A stretch of 64,000 bases of DNA from Thermohalobaculum sp039030915. Lineage in GTDB: Bacteria > Pseudomonadota > Alphaproteobacteria > Rhodobacterales > Rhodobacteraceae. Position 1 is the first letter of the stretch; the number at the start of each line of letters is the position of its first letter. Shown here in pieces: positions 15,504 through 24,497 of this stretch. The DNA is taken from the NCBI GenBank assembly GCA_039030915.1, contig JBCCDG010000002.1, positions 1-64,000 on the forward strand, read 5' to 3'. The notes below the pieces were generated by a model. It was not told where the DNA came from, made no database searches, and worked only from the letters and a program-made list of their open reading frames with translations. Position numbers and translations under genes: made by a program.

Positions 15504-15926
15504 TTAGAATAGTTCCAGTTCGGCGCCGTCAAGGCTCTGGACACAACGCTCCGCCAGGCGCCGCACGGTCGGGCGAAGGCGTGGCTCGACACGGGAAGCG
15601 AGCGCGAAAGTCGCGCTGTTCTCGTCGCCCCGCCGGATCGTGTCCATGAGGCGGAGGAGCCAGTCCTCGTCGAACGTCGTCTCCCGCGCGCCGGGCCGGT
15701 GGAAGACGACGCGCCTGCCGAGTGCCGCGGGCAGCAGCTTTAGCAGGAGCGGCAGCGCCTCGTCGTGAAGCGGGCAGTCGGCGCATCGGATCGCATCGAG
15801 CCGCGCGGCTTCGCTGTCGAGCCGCCTGTCCAACCGTGCCGCCGCTGCGCAGCGGCGCGCCCTGTCGAGACAACCCTGCTGACGCTCGGCCGGTGGATGC
15901 TGGCTCTTGAGGAGCGGCGTTCCCAT
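15504..15926 (-). CDS. Conserved hypothetical protein with C-x2-C motif
   Basis: A 140-residue protein without membrane segments. It has an Arg/Ala-rich N-terminal half with a CADCPLHDE motif (residues 48-56), and a C-terminal half (DEDWLLRLMDTIRRGDENSA ... ASRVEPRLRP) that resembles a conserved uncharacterised family of Rhodobacterales, in which the phrase 'W-L-x-R-L ... RGD-x-x-S ... ASRV' recurs. That is recollection rather than a search. It lies upstream of dps on the same strand, 83 bases apart. Function is unknown. Confidence 0.6.
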   Translation of the reverse strand: MGTPLLKSQHPPAERQQGCLDRARRCAAAARLDRRLDSEAARLDAIRCADCPLHDEALPLLLKLLPAALGRRVVFHRPGARETTFDEDWLLRLMDTIRRGDENSATFALASRVEPRLRPTVRRLAERCVQSLDGAELELF

Positions 15927-16496
15927 GGCGCAATCTCTTTCTTGGCGCGCGGGGCAGGGCTGCGACAGCCGCCGTCAAATCCCCGAGCATTTCAGTCGGT
16001 CTTCTTCTACATCGTCGAAACGGCGGCGGTTTGCAAGATGCTTGGTCCCGTGACCATCGTACGTATCCCCCTTGGCGTCGCGAACGCTCCTGTCGCTCAT
16101 ACTGCACTTGCCGCGCCCGATAGGGGCCGGCGACCGTGAACCGCGTGGCGATCCGCCCGTTCCGTTGGTGTCCCGCATCGCGGCCGGGATCGATCGCACC
16201 GCCCGCATGGCGGCGCCTGCCAACGGCTTCGACCGTCTCTAAACATTGTCCGCGCCGTTGCGCCGCGATGGCTGGGGACGGGACGGAGGGGCAGGCCGGT
16301 TGGCGCAGCTTGCTTCATCGCGGCGTGCCGGAGATCGAAGATGTGCCACTCGGCGTCGTCATGGTCGAGAGCACCAGCCCCCCCACCCGCCCGGCGCGAC
16401 CTGAGCAAGCCGTCGAGATCCGCCGGCGAGCGCTTCTTCCACGACACAGGCGTCGCCGCCGCCACCTCATCCCCCGGAGGCAGCGAGGTCCAGGAC
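15927..16496. other. 570-base interval without a confident gene
   Basis: Reading all frames gives only arginine/proline-rich translations typical of GC-rich non-coding DNA. One stretch (about 16073-16240, plus strand) reads like a protein tail (LVSRIAAGIDRTARMAAPAN) up to a TAA at 16241, but it has no start codon or ribosome site, so it may be a remnant of a degraded gene. No tRNA, hairpin terminator or repeat was found. Confidence 0.4.
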
Positions 16497-18926
16497 TTAT
16501 CCTGCCGGACTGTAGCGTACCGGGTCGACGATGCGGGCAGGCAGCCGCTCGCCTAGGGTCAGGAGCTCGAGCGGGGGCATCGCCTCCGCCGCGCGGCCGG
16601 TCGGCGCGTGCCCGGGCTTCACGAACGCCATCGCCAGGTTCTCTCTTACGCGCGGCCCCCAGGCCGCCGAGGTCACGGTGCCGACCACCTCGTCCCCGGC
16701 CATCACGCTGTCCCCGGGCGTCGCCGGTGCGCGATCGCTCTCGATCCGGAGGGTGACGAAACTGGCGCGTGGCGGGCGGTTGCGCTTGGCGCGGAGGGCC
16801 GCCTTACCCGGATAGTCCCGCGGCTTCTCCAGATCGACGAACCGTGCGAGCCCGCTCTCGAACGGGTCGTATTCGGTGATCAGATCGGCCTTCCAGTGCC
16901 GATAGCCCTTCTCGATCCGCATCGCCTCCGCGGCATGGGCGCCAAAATGCACCATCCCGTGCGGTGCACCGGCATCGAGCAGGCAGCGATAGGCGGCCTC
17001 TGCCTGGCTGAGCGGCACATGGATCTCCCAGGCGAGCTCACCCGAATAGCTGACCGACATGGCGACTGCCGCGACATGGCCCACATGCACCCGCCGCCCG
17101 CTGAGCCAGGGGAAGGCCTCGGCGCGCCAGTCGGTGCGCGGTGCGGCAGCCGCCATGATGTCGCGCGCACGGGGCCCCGCGACCACGAGGATCGTGTGGC
17201 TGTCGACCAGCGGTTCGAGCGATACCGAGCCGTCTGCGGGCAGGCGGGCGGCCAGCCAGTCCCGGTCGTGGATCTCGGCGGCGGCGGCGGAGCCAAACCA
17301 CACCGTGTCCTCATCGAGGAGCGCGATGGTGCCTTCGCCCGCGACGTTGCCCGCATCGCTGAGGAAGTAGGCGAGGCCAACCTTGCCGACGCGCTTCGGC
17401 ACGCGGCCTGCCATCAGGCTGTCGAGCCAGTCCCGTGCGCCGCGGCCCTTGATCGCGATCCGGTTGAAGCCGTTCACCTCCATGATGCCCGCACGGGCGC
17501 AGACCGCCTCGACCTCGCCGTTCACCGCCGCCTGGCTCGCGCACCAGCGGAAGCTGTGGGTCTCCTCGAAACCGTCACGGGGCTTGTAGAAGAGCGCGCG
17601 CTCCCAGCCGTTCACCGTGCCGAACTCGGCGCCCGCGGCGGCCAGCAATGGGGTGAGCGGCGTCGTCCGTGCCGGGCGACCGGCCGGGCGATGCTCGTGC
17701 GGCATGTGAAAGCGGAATTCGTTCTGATAGTCCTCGACGGCCTTCAGAGCGGTCCACTCGACGCTCGCATAGCGGGCGAAGCGGCGCGGATCGAGCGCCC
17801 AGGTGTCGTAGCAGGCTTCGCCATGCACGATCATCTGCGCCAGCAGCCAGCCATGCCCGCCGCCCTCGCCGAGCCCGGCGCGCAGCCCAGTGATGCACCA
17901 GGCGTTGAGCTTGCCCGGGATCGGCCCCACCAGCGGCACGCCATCGGGGGTGTAGGTGATCGGTCCGTTGATGATGGTGTGGATGCCGGTCTCGCCGAGG
18001 CAGGGCATGCGCGCGATGGCGCCCTCCAGCACCGGCAGCACCCGGTCCGCATCGTCGGGGCAAAGCGCGTTCGTGAAGCCCGGATCGATGCCGCCAAGTC
18101 CCCACGTCCGGCAATCCTGCTCGTAGAACCCGACCAGCAGTCCCTTCTTCTCCTGACGGCTGTAGAAGTCCGCCTCCGGGCAGCGGATAAGGGGCACACG
18201 GCCCTCCATCGCCTCGATCTCGGCGATGGGCTCGGTCAGGAAATACTGGTGCTCCATCGAGGCGACGGGGTGCTCGACCCCCATCATCGCGCCGATCTCG
18301 TTGCAGCGATAGCCGCCGGCGTTGACCACGTGCTCCGCCTGGATGTCGCCCTTGGCGGTGTGGACGATCCACGCTCCGCCGGGCTTCTGCGTGAGGCCGG
18401 TGACCGGCGTGTGGCGGTGCACTTCCGCGCCCCGTTTGCGCGCGCGCCGCGCCAGCGCCTGGCAGAGCTGGGCAGGGTCGATATCGCCGTCCATCGGGTC
18501 CCAGAGCGCGCCCTTCAGCCCATCGGTATTGATGAGGGGATGGCGCCGGCCGCATTCCTCGGCATCGATGAGCTCGAACTCGACGCCCATGCCCTTGGCC
18601 AGCGACTGGAAATGGCGGTAGCCGTCGAGATGATCCTCCGTCGTCGCAAGCCTCAGGCCGCCGTCGCCGTGGTGATAGTTGATGGGATAATCCGGGTCGT
18701 CCGCCAGCTCCTTGTAGAGCTTGATGGAATGGGTCTTGAGCCCGACCATCACCTGGATCGCCCCGAAATTCGTGACCTGCGCAGCCGAGTGCCAGGTGGT
18801 GCCGGAGGTGAGCTCGTCGCGCTCCAGCAGCATGACGTCGGTCCAGCCCTCCTCGGTAAGGTGATAGAGCGCCGAGCAGCCCGCGATGCCCCCGCCGATG
18901 ACCACAACCCGTGCGCTCGTCATCAT
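16497..18926 (-). CDS. Dimethylglycine/sarcosine dehydrogenase-like flavoprotein with GcvT domain
   Basis: An 809-residue two-part enzyme. Residues 1-390 form a DAO-type FAD oxidoreductase with the Rossmann motif VVVIGGGIAGCSALYHL (8-24) and SGTTWHSAAQ (41-50), whose histidine is the usual covalent FAD attachment site in dimethylglycine dehydrogenases. Residues about 420-800 form the GcvT/aminomethyltransferase-like folate part. Expected reaction: oxidative N-demethylation of dimethylglycine or a related methylamine, passing the methyl carbon to tetrahydrofolate. It is divergent from the MttB-like gene and lies near a betaine-type ABC transporter. Exact substrate is uncertain. Confidence 0.85.
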   Translation of the reverse strand: MMTSARVVVIGGGIAGCSALYHLTEEGWTDVMLLERDELTSGTTWHSAAQVTNFGAIQVMVGLKTHSIKLYKELADDPDYPINYHHGDGGLRLATTEDHLDGYRHFQSLAKGMGVEFELIDAEECGRRHPLINTDGLKGALWDPMDGDIDPAQLCQALARRARKRGAEVHRHTPVTGLTQKPGGAWIVHTAKGDIQAEHVVNAGGYRCNEIGAMMGVEHPVASMEHQYFLTEPIAEIEAMEGRVPLIRCPEADFYSRQEKKGLLVGFYEQDCRTWGLGGIDPGFTNALCPDDADRVLPVLEGAIARMPCLGETGIHTIINGPITYTPDGVPLVGPIPGKLNAWCITGLRAGLGEGGGHGWLLAQMIVHGEACYDTWALDPRRFARYASVEWTALKAVEDYQNEFRFHMPHEHRPAGRPARTTPLTPLLAAAGAEFGTVNGWERALFYKPRDGFEETHSFRWCASQAAVNGEVEAVCARAGIMEVNGFNRIAIKGRGARDWLDSLMAGRVPKRVGKVGLAYFLSDAGNVAGEGTIALLDEDTVWFGSAAAAEIHDRDWLAARLPADGSVSLEPLVDSHTILVVAGPRARDIMAAAAPRTDWRAEAFPWLSGRRVHVGHVAAVAMSVSYSGELAWEIHVPLSQAEAAYRCLLDAGAPHGMVHFGAHAAEAMRIEKGYRHWKADLITEYDPFESGLARFVDLEKPRDYPGKAALRAKRNRPPRASFVTLRIESDRAPATPGDSVMAGDEVVGTVTSAAWGPRVRENLAMAFVKPGHAPTGRAAEAMPPLELLTLGERLPARIVDPVRYSPAG

Positions 18927-19122
18927 CGCGTGTCTCCGTTCCTGTCCGTCTCCCGGGATGGAACGTCTGCGCCGCCGACCCGGTCAACGCCGCCGGGACG
19001 GATGCGGAAAAGCCGATAACCCGCTTCGGAGTTTCGCCCCCGGCTTGCGGGCAGCCGGTGAGCGGCGGAGGCTCGGGCGCCGTACATCGACGGTGACGGC
19101 GACGGAGACCGGAGGATCGATC

Positions 19123-20694
19123 ATGGAGGAGCCGAGGGGCGCGCGCCGCCAGCGGGGATCGGGCAGCGGCCGCGCTGCCCGCATCGCGCGGCGCAAGGCG
19201 GCGGACGGCGTTCCCAATCCTGCACCGCCGGGTCAGCGTGGCGGCCTCTACCGTCCGCTCTCGGAGCGCGACATCGAAGCGATCTGGGCCACCGCGCTGC
19301 GCCTTCTCGCTGAGCTCGGCATGGGCGAGGCGCCGCCGATTCTGGTCGAGGCGGCAACGGCGCGCGGTGCGGAGGTCAATGCGCTCGGCCGCCTCTGCTA
19401 CCCCCGCGCGCTTGTCGAGGACATCGTGGCCGCCGCGCCGCGCCGCTTCACCCTGCATGGACGGGACGCGGCGCGGAGCTTCGAGGTGGGCGGCGATGCC
19501 GTCCATTTCGGGACGGGCGGCGCGGCCGTGCAGACGCTCGACCTCGAGACCGGGCGCTACCGCCCCGCCACCCTTGCCGACCTGCACGATTTCACGCGCC
19601 TGCAAGACCGGCTGACCAACGTGAGCTGGTTCACCCGCTGCTGCATCGCGACGGATGTGGCGGACAGCTTCGATCTGGACGTGAACACGGCCTACGCCCT
19701 GCTCGCCAACACCACGAGGCCGGTCGGTACGGCCTTCACGCTGGCCGAGCATGTGGATCCCATCGTCGGCATGTTCGACATGGTGCTGGGCGGCGAGGGC
19801 CGGTTCCGGCGGCAGCCCTTCTGCCAGGTGCATATCAGCCCCGTCATCTCGCCCCTGCGCTACGGCGAGGATGCAGTGGCGGTCACGCGCGCCTGCGCGA
19901 GGCAGGGCCTGCCGATCAACTGCATCATCGCCGCGCAGTCGGGCGCGACCGCTCCGGCAACGCTGGCGGGCTTCCTCGCGCAGTCGCTGGCTGAGACGCT
20001 GGCCGGTCTCGCCCTGGTCCACGCCTTCGCGCCCGGGCATCCGGTCATCTTCTCCAATTGGCCGCTCGTCATCGATCTGCGCACCGGCGCGTTTTCGGGC
20101 GGGGGCGCGGAGAGTGCGCTCCTGAATGCCGCGTCAGCGCAGGTCTCGAATTGGCTCGGCCTCCCGTCGGGCGTCGCCTGCTCGATGTCGGACGCGAAAG
20201 GGCCGGATGCGCAGATGGGCGCGGAGAAGGCGCTGGCGGCGCTGGCCGCGGGGCTTGCCGGCGGCAACATGATCTACGAGTCGAGCGGCATGATGGCTGC
20301 CCTTCTCGGCGCAAGCTTCGAGGCCTTCGTTCTGGATGACGAGATGCTGGGCGCCGTCTACCGCGTGCTCCGCGGCGTGGAGGTCGACGAGGAGACACTC
20401 GGCTTCGAGGCGATCCGCGACGTCGTGCTGGGCGAGGGGCACTTCCTCGGCGCCGCGCAGACCATGGCCGCGATGGAGCGCGACTACCTCTTCCCTGATC
20501 TCGCCGACCGGGACGCGCCCGTGACCTGGGCCGAGAACGGCGGGCCCGATATCCGCGAACGGGCGCGGGAGAAGGCGCGCGGCATCCTCGCCGAGCATCG
20601 CCCCCACTACATCGACAGCCGGACGGACACGGCGCTCCGCGACCGCTATCGCATTCTGACACCACCCCACGGCGTCGGCGCGCCCGTCGCCTGA
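19123..20694 (+). CDS. Trimethylamine methyltransferase (MttB) family protein, non-pyrrolysine
   Basis: A 523-residue protein of the MttB/MtgB superfamily. Typical segments are GLYRPLSERDIEAIWATALR, IYESSGMMAALLGASFEAFV and the C-terminal HRPHYIDSRTDTALRDRY. No in-frame TAG occurs, so it is not a pyrrolysine-containing trimethylamine enzyme; such homologues include glycine betaine methyltransferase MtgB. The ATG at 19123 has GGAGG nine bases upstream. It is divergent from the DMGDH-like gene, which suggests sequential N-demethylation. No corrinoid partner protein is in the window, so the methyl acceptor is unknown. Confidence 0.85.
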   Translation: MEEPRGARRQRGSGSGRAARIARRKAADGVPNPAPPGQRGGLYRPLSERDIEAIWATALRLLAELGMGEAPPILVEAATARGAEVNALGRLCYPRALVEDIVAAAPRRFTLHGRDAARSFEVGGDAVHFGTGGAAVQTLDLETGRYRPATLADLHDFTRLQDRLTNVSWFTRCCIATDVADSFDLDVNTAYALLANTTRPVGTAFTLAEHVDPIVGMFDMVLGGEGRFRRQPFCQVHISPVISPLRYGEDAVAVTRACARQGLPINCIIAAQSGATAPATLAGFLAQSLAETLAGLALVHAFAPGHPVIFSNWPLVIDLRTGAFSGGGAESALLNAASAQVSNWLGLPSGVACSMSDAKGPDAQMGAEKALAALAAGLAGGNMIYESSGMMAALLGASFEAFVLDDEMLGAVYRVLRGVEVDEETLGFEAIRDVVLGEGHFLGAAQTMAAMERDYLFPDLADRDAPVTWAENGGPDIRERAREKARGILAEHRPHYIDSRTDTALRDRYRILTPPHGVGAPVA

Positions 20695-20730
20695 GCGGAG
20701 TTCGGTGGCGGAGACGACCGCGCGAAACGA

Positions 20731-21765
20731 TCAGGAGGGGGCGGTCGGCTCGGTCGCCGCGGCCGGAGCCTGCAGGTCGGTCTGCTCACCGTGCAGAAGG
20801 CGCATGCCGTCCTTCAACCACGGTGCAATCGCGGTGGCCGGCCGGATCGTCTCGCGCTCGATGGTCTCGCGCAGTATGGCGGCGACGCGGCCGGGCAGTT
20901 CGCCCAGGGAGCCCTCGCGGGCATGAAGCGAAAGGGTGCGCGCGAAGCCGCTGAAGGGTAGCGGGCGCATCTCGAGCGCATCGTGAAAGCGCGGCGTGCG
21001 CAGGAACCCGAGCGGTGTCGTGACCGTCCAGCCACCGGTATGCGCCACCATCGCCATCACCGCATCGTTCATGTCGAACTCGAAGCGCGGGCGGGCATCG
21101 AAGCGCAGGCGGCGGAACTGCGCCGCGATCTGGCGCTGCATCAACTGCGGGGCCGCATAGCCGGTCATCGGGGCCTGCCGCAGAACGTCGAGCGGTTCCG
21201 CCTGCGCGCCGAGCAGGCCCTTCGCCGCGACCAAGACGAAGGGATCGCGCAGCAGCGGATGCTGCTCCATACCGCCCGGCAACAGGTCGTTTTCGGTGGC
21301 GACGGCCATGTCCACCGCGCGCGCCGTAAGCGCCTCGAGATTGCTGTGGCTCGGGCCCGTCCGGCAGGCGAGGTGACAGTCCGGCAGGAGCCGCGCAAGC
21401 GTCAGCGCGACGGCCGGCGTCACTTCCGCGTCGAAGTCCTCGATGATCGCAAGGCGCAGCTCGGGCAGATCCACATAGCGGTGCTCCGCAAGCTCGGCCC
21501 GCGCCTTCGTAAGCTCGTCCACCACCACCCGTGCGCGGCGCCGGAAGAGCCTGCCCGCAGGCGTGAGCGCGAAGGGGCGTGCAGCCCGATCGACCAGCCG
21601 GACACCCAGCGCGGCCTCCAGGTTCGTGACCTGCTGGGAGACGGTGGAGGGGCTGGCCTCGAGCTGCTGCGCGGCCCCCGCAATGGCCCCGTGCTGGGCG
21701 ACGGCGAGGAAGGCTTCGATGGCCCGGATCGTGAGCCGTCCGCCCTCCTCGCCGCGTCCCGGCAT
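20731..21765 (-). CDS. LysR family transcriptional regulator
   Basis: A 344-residue LysR-type protein: helix-turn-helix at residues about 14-60 (AFLAVAQHGAIAGAAQQLEA then SPSTVSQQVTNLEAALG), followed by a ligand-binding domain. It starts 5 bases after the proW-like stop, so it is the last gene of the betaine-transporter operon. By position it may control the transporter, the DMGDH-like and MttB-like genes. It ends convergently with the MttB-like gene, 36 bases apart. Confidence 0.9.
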   Translation of the reverse strand: MPGRGEEGGRLTIRAIEAFLAVAQHGAIAGAAQQLEASPSTVSQQVTNLEAALGVRLVDRAARPFALTPAGRLFRRRARVVVDELTKARAELAEHRYVDLPELRLAIIEDFDAEVTPAVALTLARLLPDCHLACRTGPSHSNLEALTARAVDMAVATENDLLPGGMEQHPLLRDPFVLVAAKGLLGAQAEPLDVLRQAPMTGYAAPQLMQRQIAAQFRRLRFDARPRFEFDMNDAVMAMVAHTGGWTVTTPLGFLRTPRFHDALEMRPLPFSGFARTLSLHAREGSLGELPGRVAAILRETIERETIRPATAIAPWLKDGMRLLHGEQTDLQAPAAATEPTAPS

Positions 21766-21770
21766 CGATC

Positions 21771-23393
21771 CTAGTGCTCGCGCCGGAACGCGCCCTGCAC
21801 GATGCGGTCAATGACCATGGCGCAGAAGAGGATCGCGAAGCCGCCCAGCAGGCCCGGGCCCTTGGCCGCGTATTGCAGCGCCTCGAGGATCACCTTGCCG
21901 AGACCACCACCGCCGATCAGCGAGATGATCACGACCATCGAGAGGCACATCAGGATCGTCTGGTTGACCCCCGTCATGATGCTCGGCAGGGCCAGCGGCA
22001 CCTCGACATCGCGCAGGATCTGCCAGCGCGATGCGCCGAATGCCTGCGCTGCCTCCTTGATGCTCTCGGGCACCCCTCGCATCCCCAGCGCCGTGAGCCT
22101 GATCACCGGCGGCATGCCGAAGATGATCGTGGCCAGGATCCCCGGCGGGTTGCCTGTGCCGAAGAAGGCGATGATCGGGATGAGATAGACGAAGGCCGGC
22201 AGCGTCTGCATCAAATCCAGCACCGGCTCGGCGAAGTTGTAGGCGCGGCGTGACTTGCCGAACCAGATGCCGAGCGGGATGCCGATCGCGACGCATATGA
22301 GCACCGCGGCCCCCACCAGGGCCACCGTCTCCATCGCGATCTCCCAGTAGCCGAGGAGCGCGATATAGGCGAGCGAGGCTGCGGTGAAGATCGCGACGCG
22401 GGGGCCTGCGGCGCGGAAGGCGACGACGCAGATGACCACCATGACCACCGGCCAGGGCGTGCCGTTGAGCGCGATCGTGAGCGCGTTGAGGACGGAGCGT
22501 ACGCCAGCCGTGACGCTGTCGAACGCGCCGGAGCCGGCGACGGCCGCGGCGTCGATCTTTTCTTCGAGCCAGCCTGCGATGACGGAGAAGAGCGTATCGC
22601 CTTCCTCGGCGACGAAGACCGAGGAGACGGCGCGCTCGGGGAAGGCGTTGAGCGCCTCGATCGGCGTCGCCACCGTGAACTTGTAGATCGTGAGCGGTGC
22701 GATGGCTGCGGCCAGCGCAAGGCCGATCCACAGGCGCCGCTTGGAAAAGCCGGAGGGCACGTCCTTGTGATCGATCCGCCAGCGCGAATACTGCTTTTCA
22801 TAGGAGATGTTGGCCCATAGCCCCTGCATCACCTTGAAGAGCAGCATGAGCCCGAGCCCGGTCAGCAGGATCGACGTCGCCTGTGCGCCCAGGGCGGCGG
22901 CCTGCGCCTCCGAGTTCTCGGCCGCCCGCGTGATGTTGCCGGCCAGTGTCTCGAAGCGGCTCGGATCCTCTCCGGCCGCGCGGGCATCCGCTGCGCGCTG
23001 CAGGAATTCGTCGGCCCGGGCGCGCTGCGCCTCCGCCCGCTCGGTGAACGTCGCACCCGGGTTGCCCCAGAGGCCGCGGCCGATCTGGACCCAGGCGATG
23101 ATCTCGAGGATCAGGAAGGCCCAGAACATCGCCCAGACACCGCGTGCCGCCGCCCAGATGGGACCGGCCAGCGCTGCCGCCGCGTTGAACGTATTCGGGA
23201 TCGCCGAGGTCTTCTCGAAGATGCGGTGGAAGACCTTGACGTAGTAGTCCCCGTTGTCGCCAGCGAACTCCTTGATCGAGCTGTCGAGCTCCGAGCGGTT
23301 GACCTCGATATCCGACGCGGCAACGACGGTGCGCGGCAGCTCCTCGCCCGCGCCCATGCCTCCGGCCATGCCGGCATCCGTGGTGGCGGTCAT
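21771..23393 (-). CDS. proW: Glycine betaine/proline-type ABC transporter permease
   Basis: A 540-residue inner-membrane permease of the ProW/OpuAB class. The C-terminal part has the BPD_transp_1 core, including the EAA-like loop ESIKEAAQAFGASRWQILRD and the MQTLPAFVYLIPIIAFFGTG segment. The N-terminal 280 residues are a long extension with additional helices and a soluble stretch (RAEAQRARADEFLQRAADAR), larger than in E. coli ProW. GGGAGG precedes the ATG. Its start overlaps the proV stop by four bases. Likely substrates are betaine or other quaternary amines. Confidence 0.88.
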   Translation of the reverse strand: MTATTDAGMAGGMGAGEELPRTVVAASDIEVNRSELDSSIKEFAGDNGDYYVKVFHRIFEKTSAIPNTFNAAAALAGPIWAAARGVWAMFWAFLILEIIAWVQIGRGLWGNPGATFTERAEAQRARADEFLQRAADARAAGEDPSRFETLAGNITRAAENSEAQAAALGAQATSILLTGLGLMLLFKVMQGLWANISYEKQYSRWRIDHKDVPSGFSKRRLWIGLALAAAIAPLTIYKFTVATPIEALNAFPERAVSSVFVAEEGDTLFSVIAGWLEEKIDAAAVAGSGAFDSVTAGVRSVLNALTIALNGTPWPVVMVVICVVAFRAAGPRVAIFTAASLAYIALLGYWEIAMETVALVGAAVLICVAIGIPLGIWFGKSRRAYNFAEPVLDLMQTLPAFVYLIPIIAFFGTGNPPGILATIIFGMPPVIRLTALGMRGVPESIKEAAQAFGASRWQILRDVEVPLALPSIMTGVNQTILMCLSMVVIISLIGGGGLGKVILEALQYAAKGPGLLGGFAILFCAMVIDRIVQGAFRREH

Positions 23394-24427
23394 TCCTTGC
23401 CTCCCTGAATGCCGCGCAGCAGGCGGCGCTTGGTGACGACGCCCACATCGGCGCCGCCATCGGTGATGATGATGGGCACGTCGGTATCGGCCGAGAGGTC
23501 GATCAGGTGGTCGAGATCGCTGTCCTCCGGCGCCCGCGGGGCATTGTCCGGCACCCCGTTCGGCAGGCTCTCCAGCGATTCCATGATGGAGTGCGCCTTG
23601 ACGAGCTTGAGCTTGGAGATGCCCTGGACGAACTCGCGCACATAGTCGTCCGCCGGATTCGTCACGATTTCCTCCGCCGTGCCGATCTGGACGATGACGC
23701 CGTCCTTCATGATCGCGATGCGGTGGCCGATGCGGATGGCCTCGTCGAGGTCGTGCGTGATGAAGAGCGTCGTCTTACCGAGCTGTGCCACCAGGGCGGA
23801 GAACTGATCCTGAAGCTGCAGCCGGATGAGCGGGTCGAGCGCCGAGAAGGGCTCGTCCATCAACAGGATCTCGGGGTCCGAGGCGAGGGCGCGCGCGATA
23901 CCGACACGCTGCTGCATGCCGCCCGACAGCTCCTTGGGCAGCCGGTCCTCATAGCCGTCGAGGTTCACGAGGCCGAGCGTGTGGTCGGAGATGGCCCAGC
24001 GCTTGGACTTGGGCACGCCGCGGATCTCGAGCGGATAGCCGACATTGTCGCGGACCGAGCGGTGGGGCATCAGCGCCATGTGCTGGAAGACCATGCCGAT
24101 GCGCGTGGCGCGGACGGCGCGGAGCGCCTTCGCCGACATCGCCGAGACATCTTCCCCCATGATCTCGATCGTGCCCGCCGTCGGCTCGATCAGCCGGTTG
24201 ACATGGCGCACCAGCGTGGACTTGCCGGAGCCCGAGAGCCCCATGATGCAGAAGATTTCGCCGCGCGCGACCTCGAAGCTGGCATCCTGCACGCCGACGA
24301 CGCAGCCATACTTCTCCAGGACCTGAGGCTTGGTCAGCCCCTCGCGCCTGACGGCGTCGAGCGCCTCGTCCGCGCGATCGCCGAACACCTTCCAGACGCT
24401 ATCGAGCCTGACAACGGCCTCGCTCAT
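23390..24427 (-). CDS. proV: Glycine betaine/proline-type ABC transporter ATP-binding protein
   Basis: A 345-residue ATPase of the ProV/OpuAA class. It has Walker A GLSGSGKST, signature LSGGMQQRVGIARALA, Walker B ILLMDEPFSALD and the H-loop FITHDLDEA. The N-terminal extension (LTKPQVLEKYGCVVGVQDAS) is typical of ProV, and the C-terminal 80 residues resemble a partial CBS-like regulatory domain ending MITDGGADVGVV-type sequence. The start MSEAVVRLDSVWKVFG at 24427 is chosen over a longer frame that would include the hairpin between proX and proV. It overlaps proW by ATGA. Confidence 0.9.
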   Translation of the reverse strand: MSEAVVRLDSVWKVFGDRADEALDAVRREGLTKPQVLEKYGCVVGVQDASFEVARGEIFCIMGLSGSGKSTLVRHVNRLIEPTAGTIEIMGEDVSAMSAKALRAVRATRIGMVFQHMALMPHRSVRDNVGYPLEIRGVPKSKRWAISDHTLGLVNLDGYEDRLPKELSGGMQQRVGIARALASDPEILLMDEPFSALDPLIRLQLQDQFSALVAQLGKTTLFITHDLDEAIRIGHRIAIMKDGVIVQIGTAEEIVTNPADDYVREFVQGISKLKLVKAHSIMESLESLPNGVPDNAPRAPEDSDLDHLIDLSADTDVPIIITDGGADVGVVTKRRLLRGIQGGKE

Positions 24428-24458
24428 GACCCGCATCCCCCATGTCTTGGAACCGAAA

Positions 24459-24485
24459 AGCCCGCCGCGGGGTGCGCGGCGGGCT
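24459..24485 (-). terminator. Hairpin between proX and proV (attenuator or mRNA-stabilising stem)
   Basis: An 11-bp perfect stem (24459-24469 with 24475-24485, loop 5). On the minus strand it is followed by TTTTCGG. It sits 13 bases past the proX stop and ahead of proV, as in many ABC operons where such a stem partly terminates or protects the binding-protein mRNA so that more binding protein than ATPase is made. Confidence 0.7.
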
Positions 24486-24497
24486 GAGAGGGCAGGG

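Noticed and set aside
15485..15515. EcfG-type (GGAAC-N17-CGTT) promoter before dps
   Set aside because: GGAAC is present at the end of the upstream gene, but the -10 box would read CGAG and the spacing is marginal.
15503..15519. Irr/ICE-like iron box upstream of dps (TTAGAATAGTTC)
   Set aside because: Only about 10 of 14 positions fit the palindromic consensus as I recall it; the second half is poor.
16097..16465. Possible 122-codon minus-strand gene
   Set aside because: No ribosome site, no hydrophobic or motif structure and biased composition; treated as non-coding.
16608..19019. Long plus-strand reading frame of about 800 codons antisense to the DMGDH-like gene
   Set aside because: Arginine/alanine/histidine-rich translation with no recognisable motif; a mirror effect of third-position GC bias. 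The same applies to other long antisense frames, for example 677-1999, 10080-12074 and 54824-57787.
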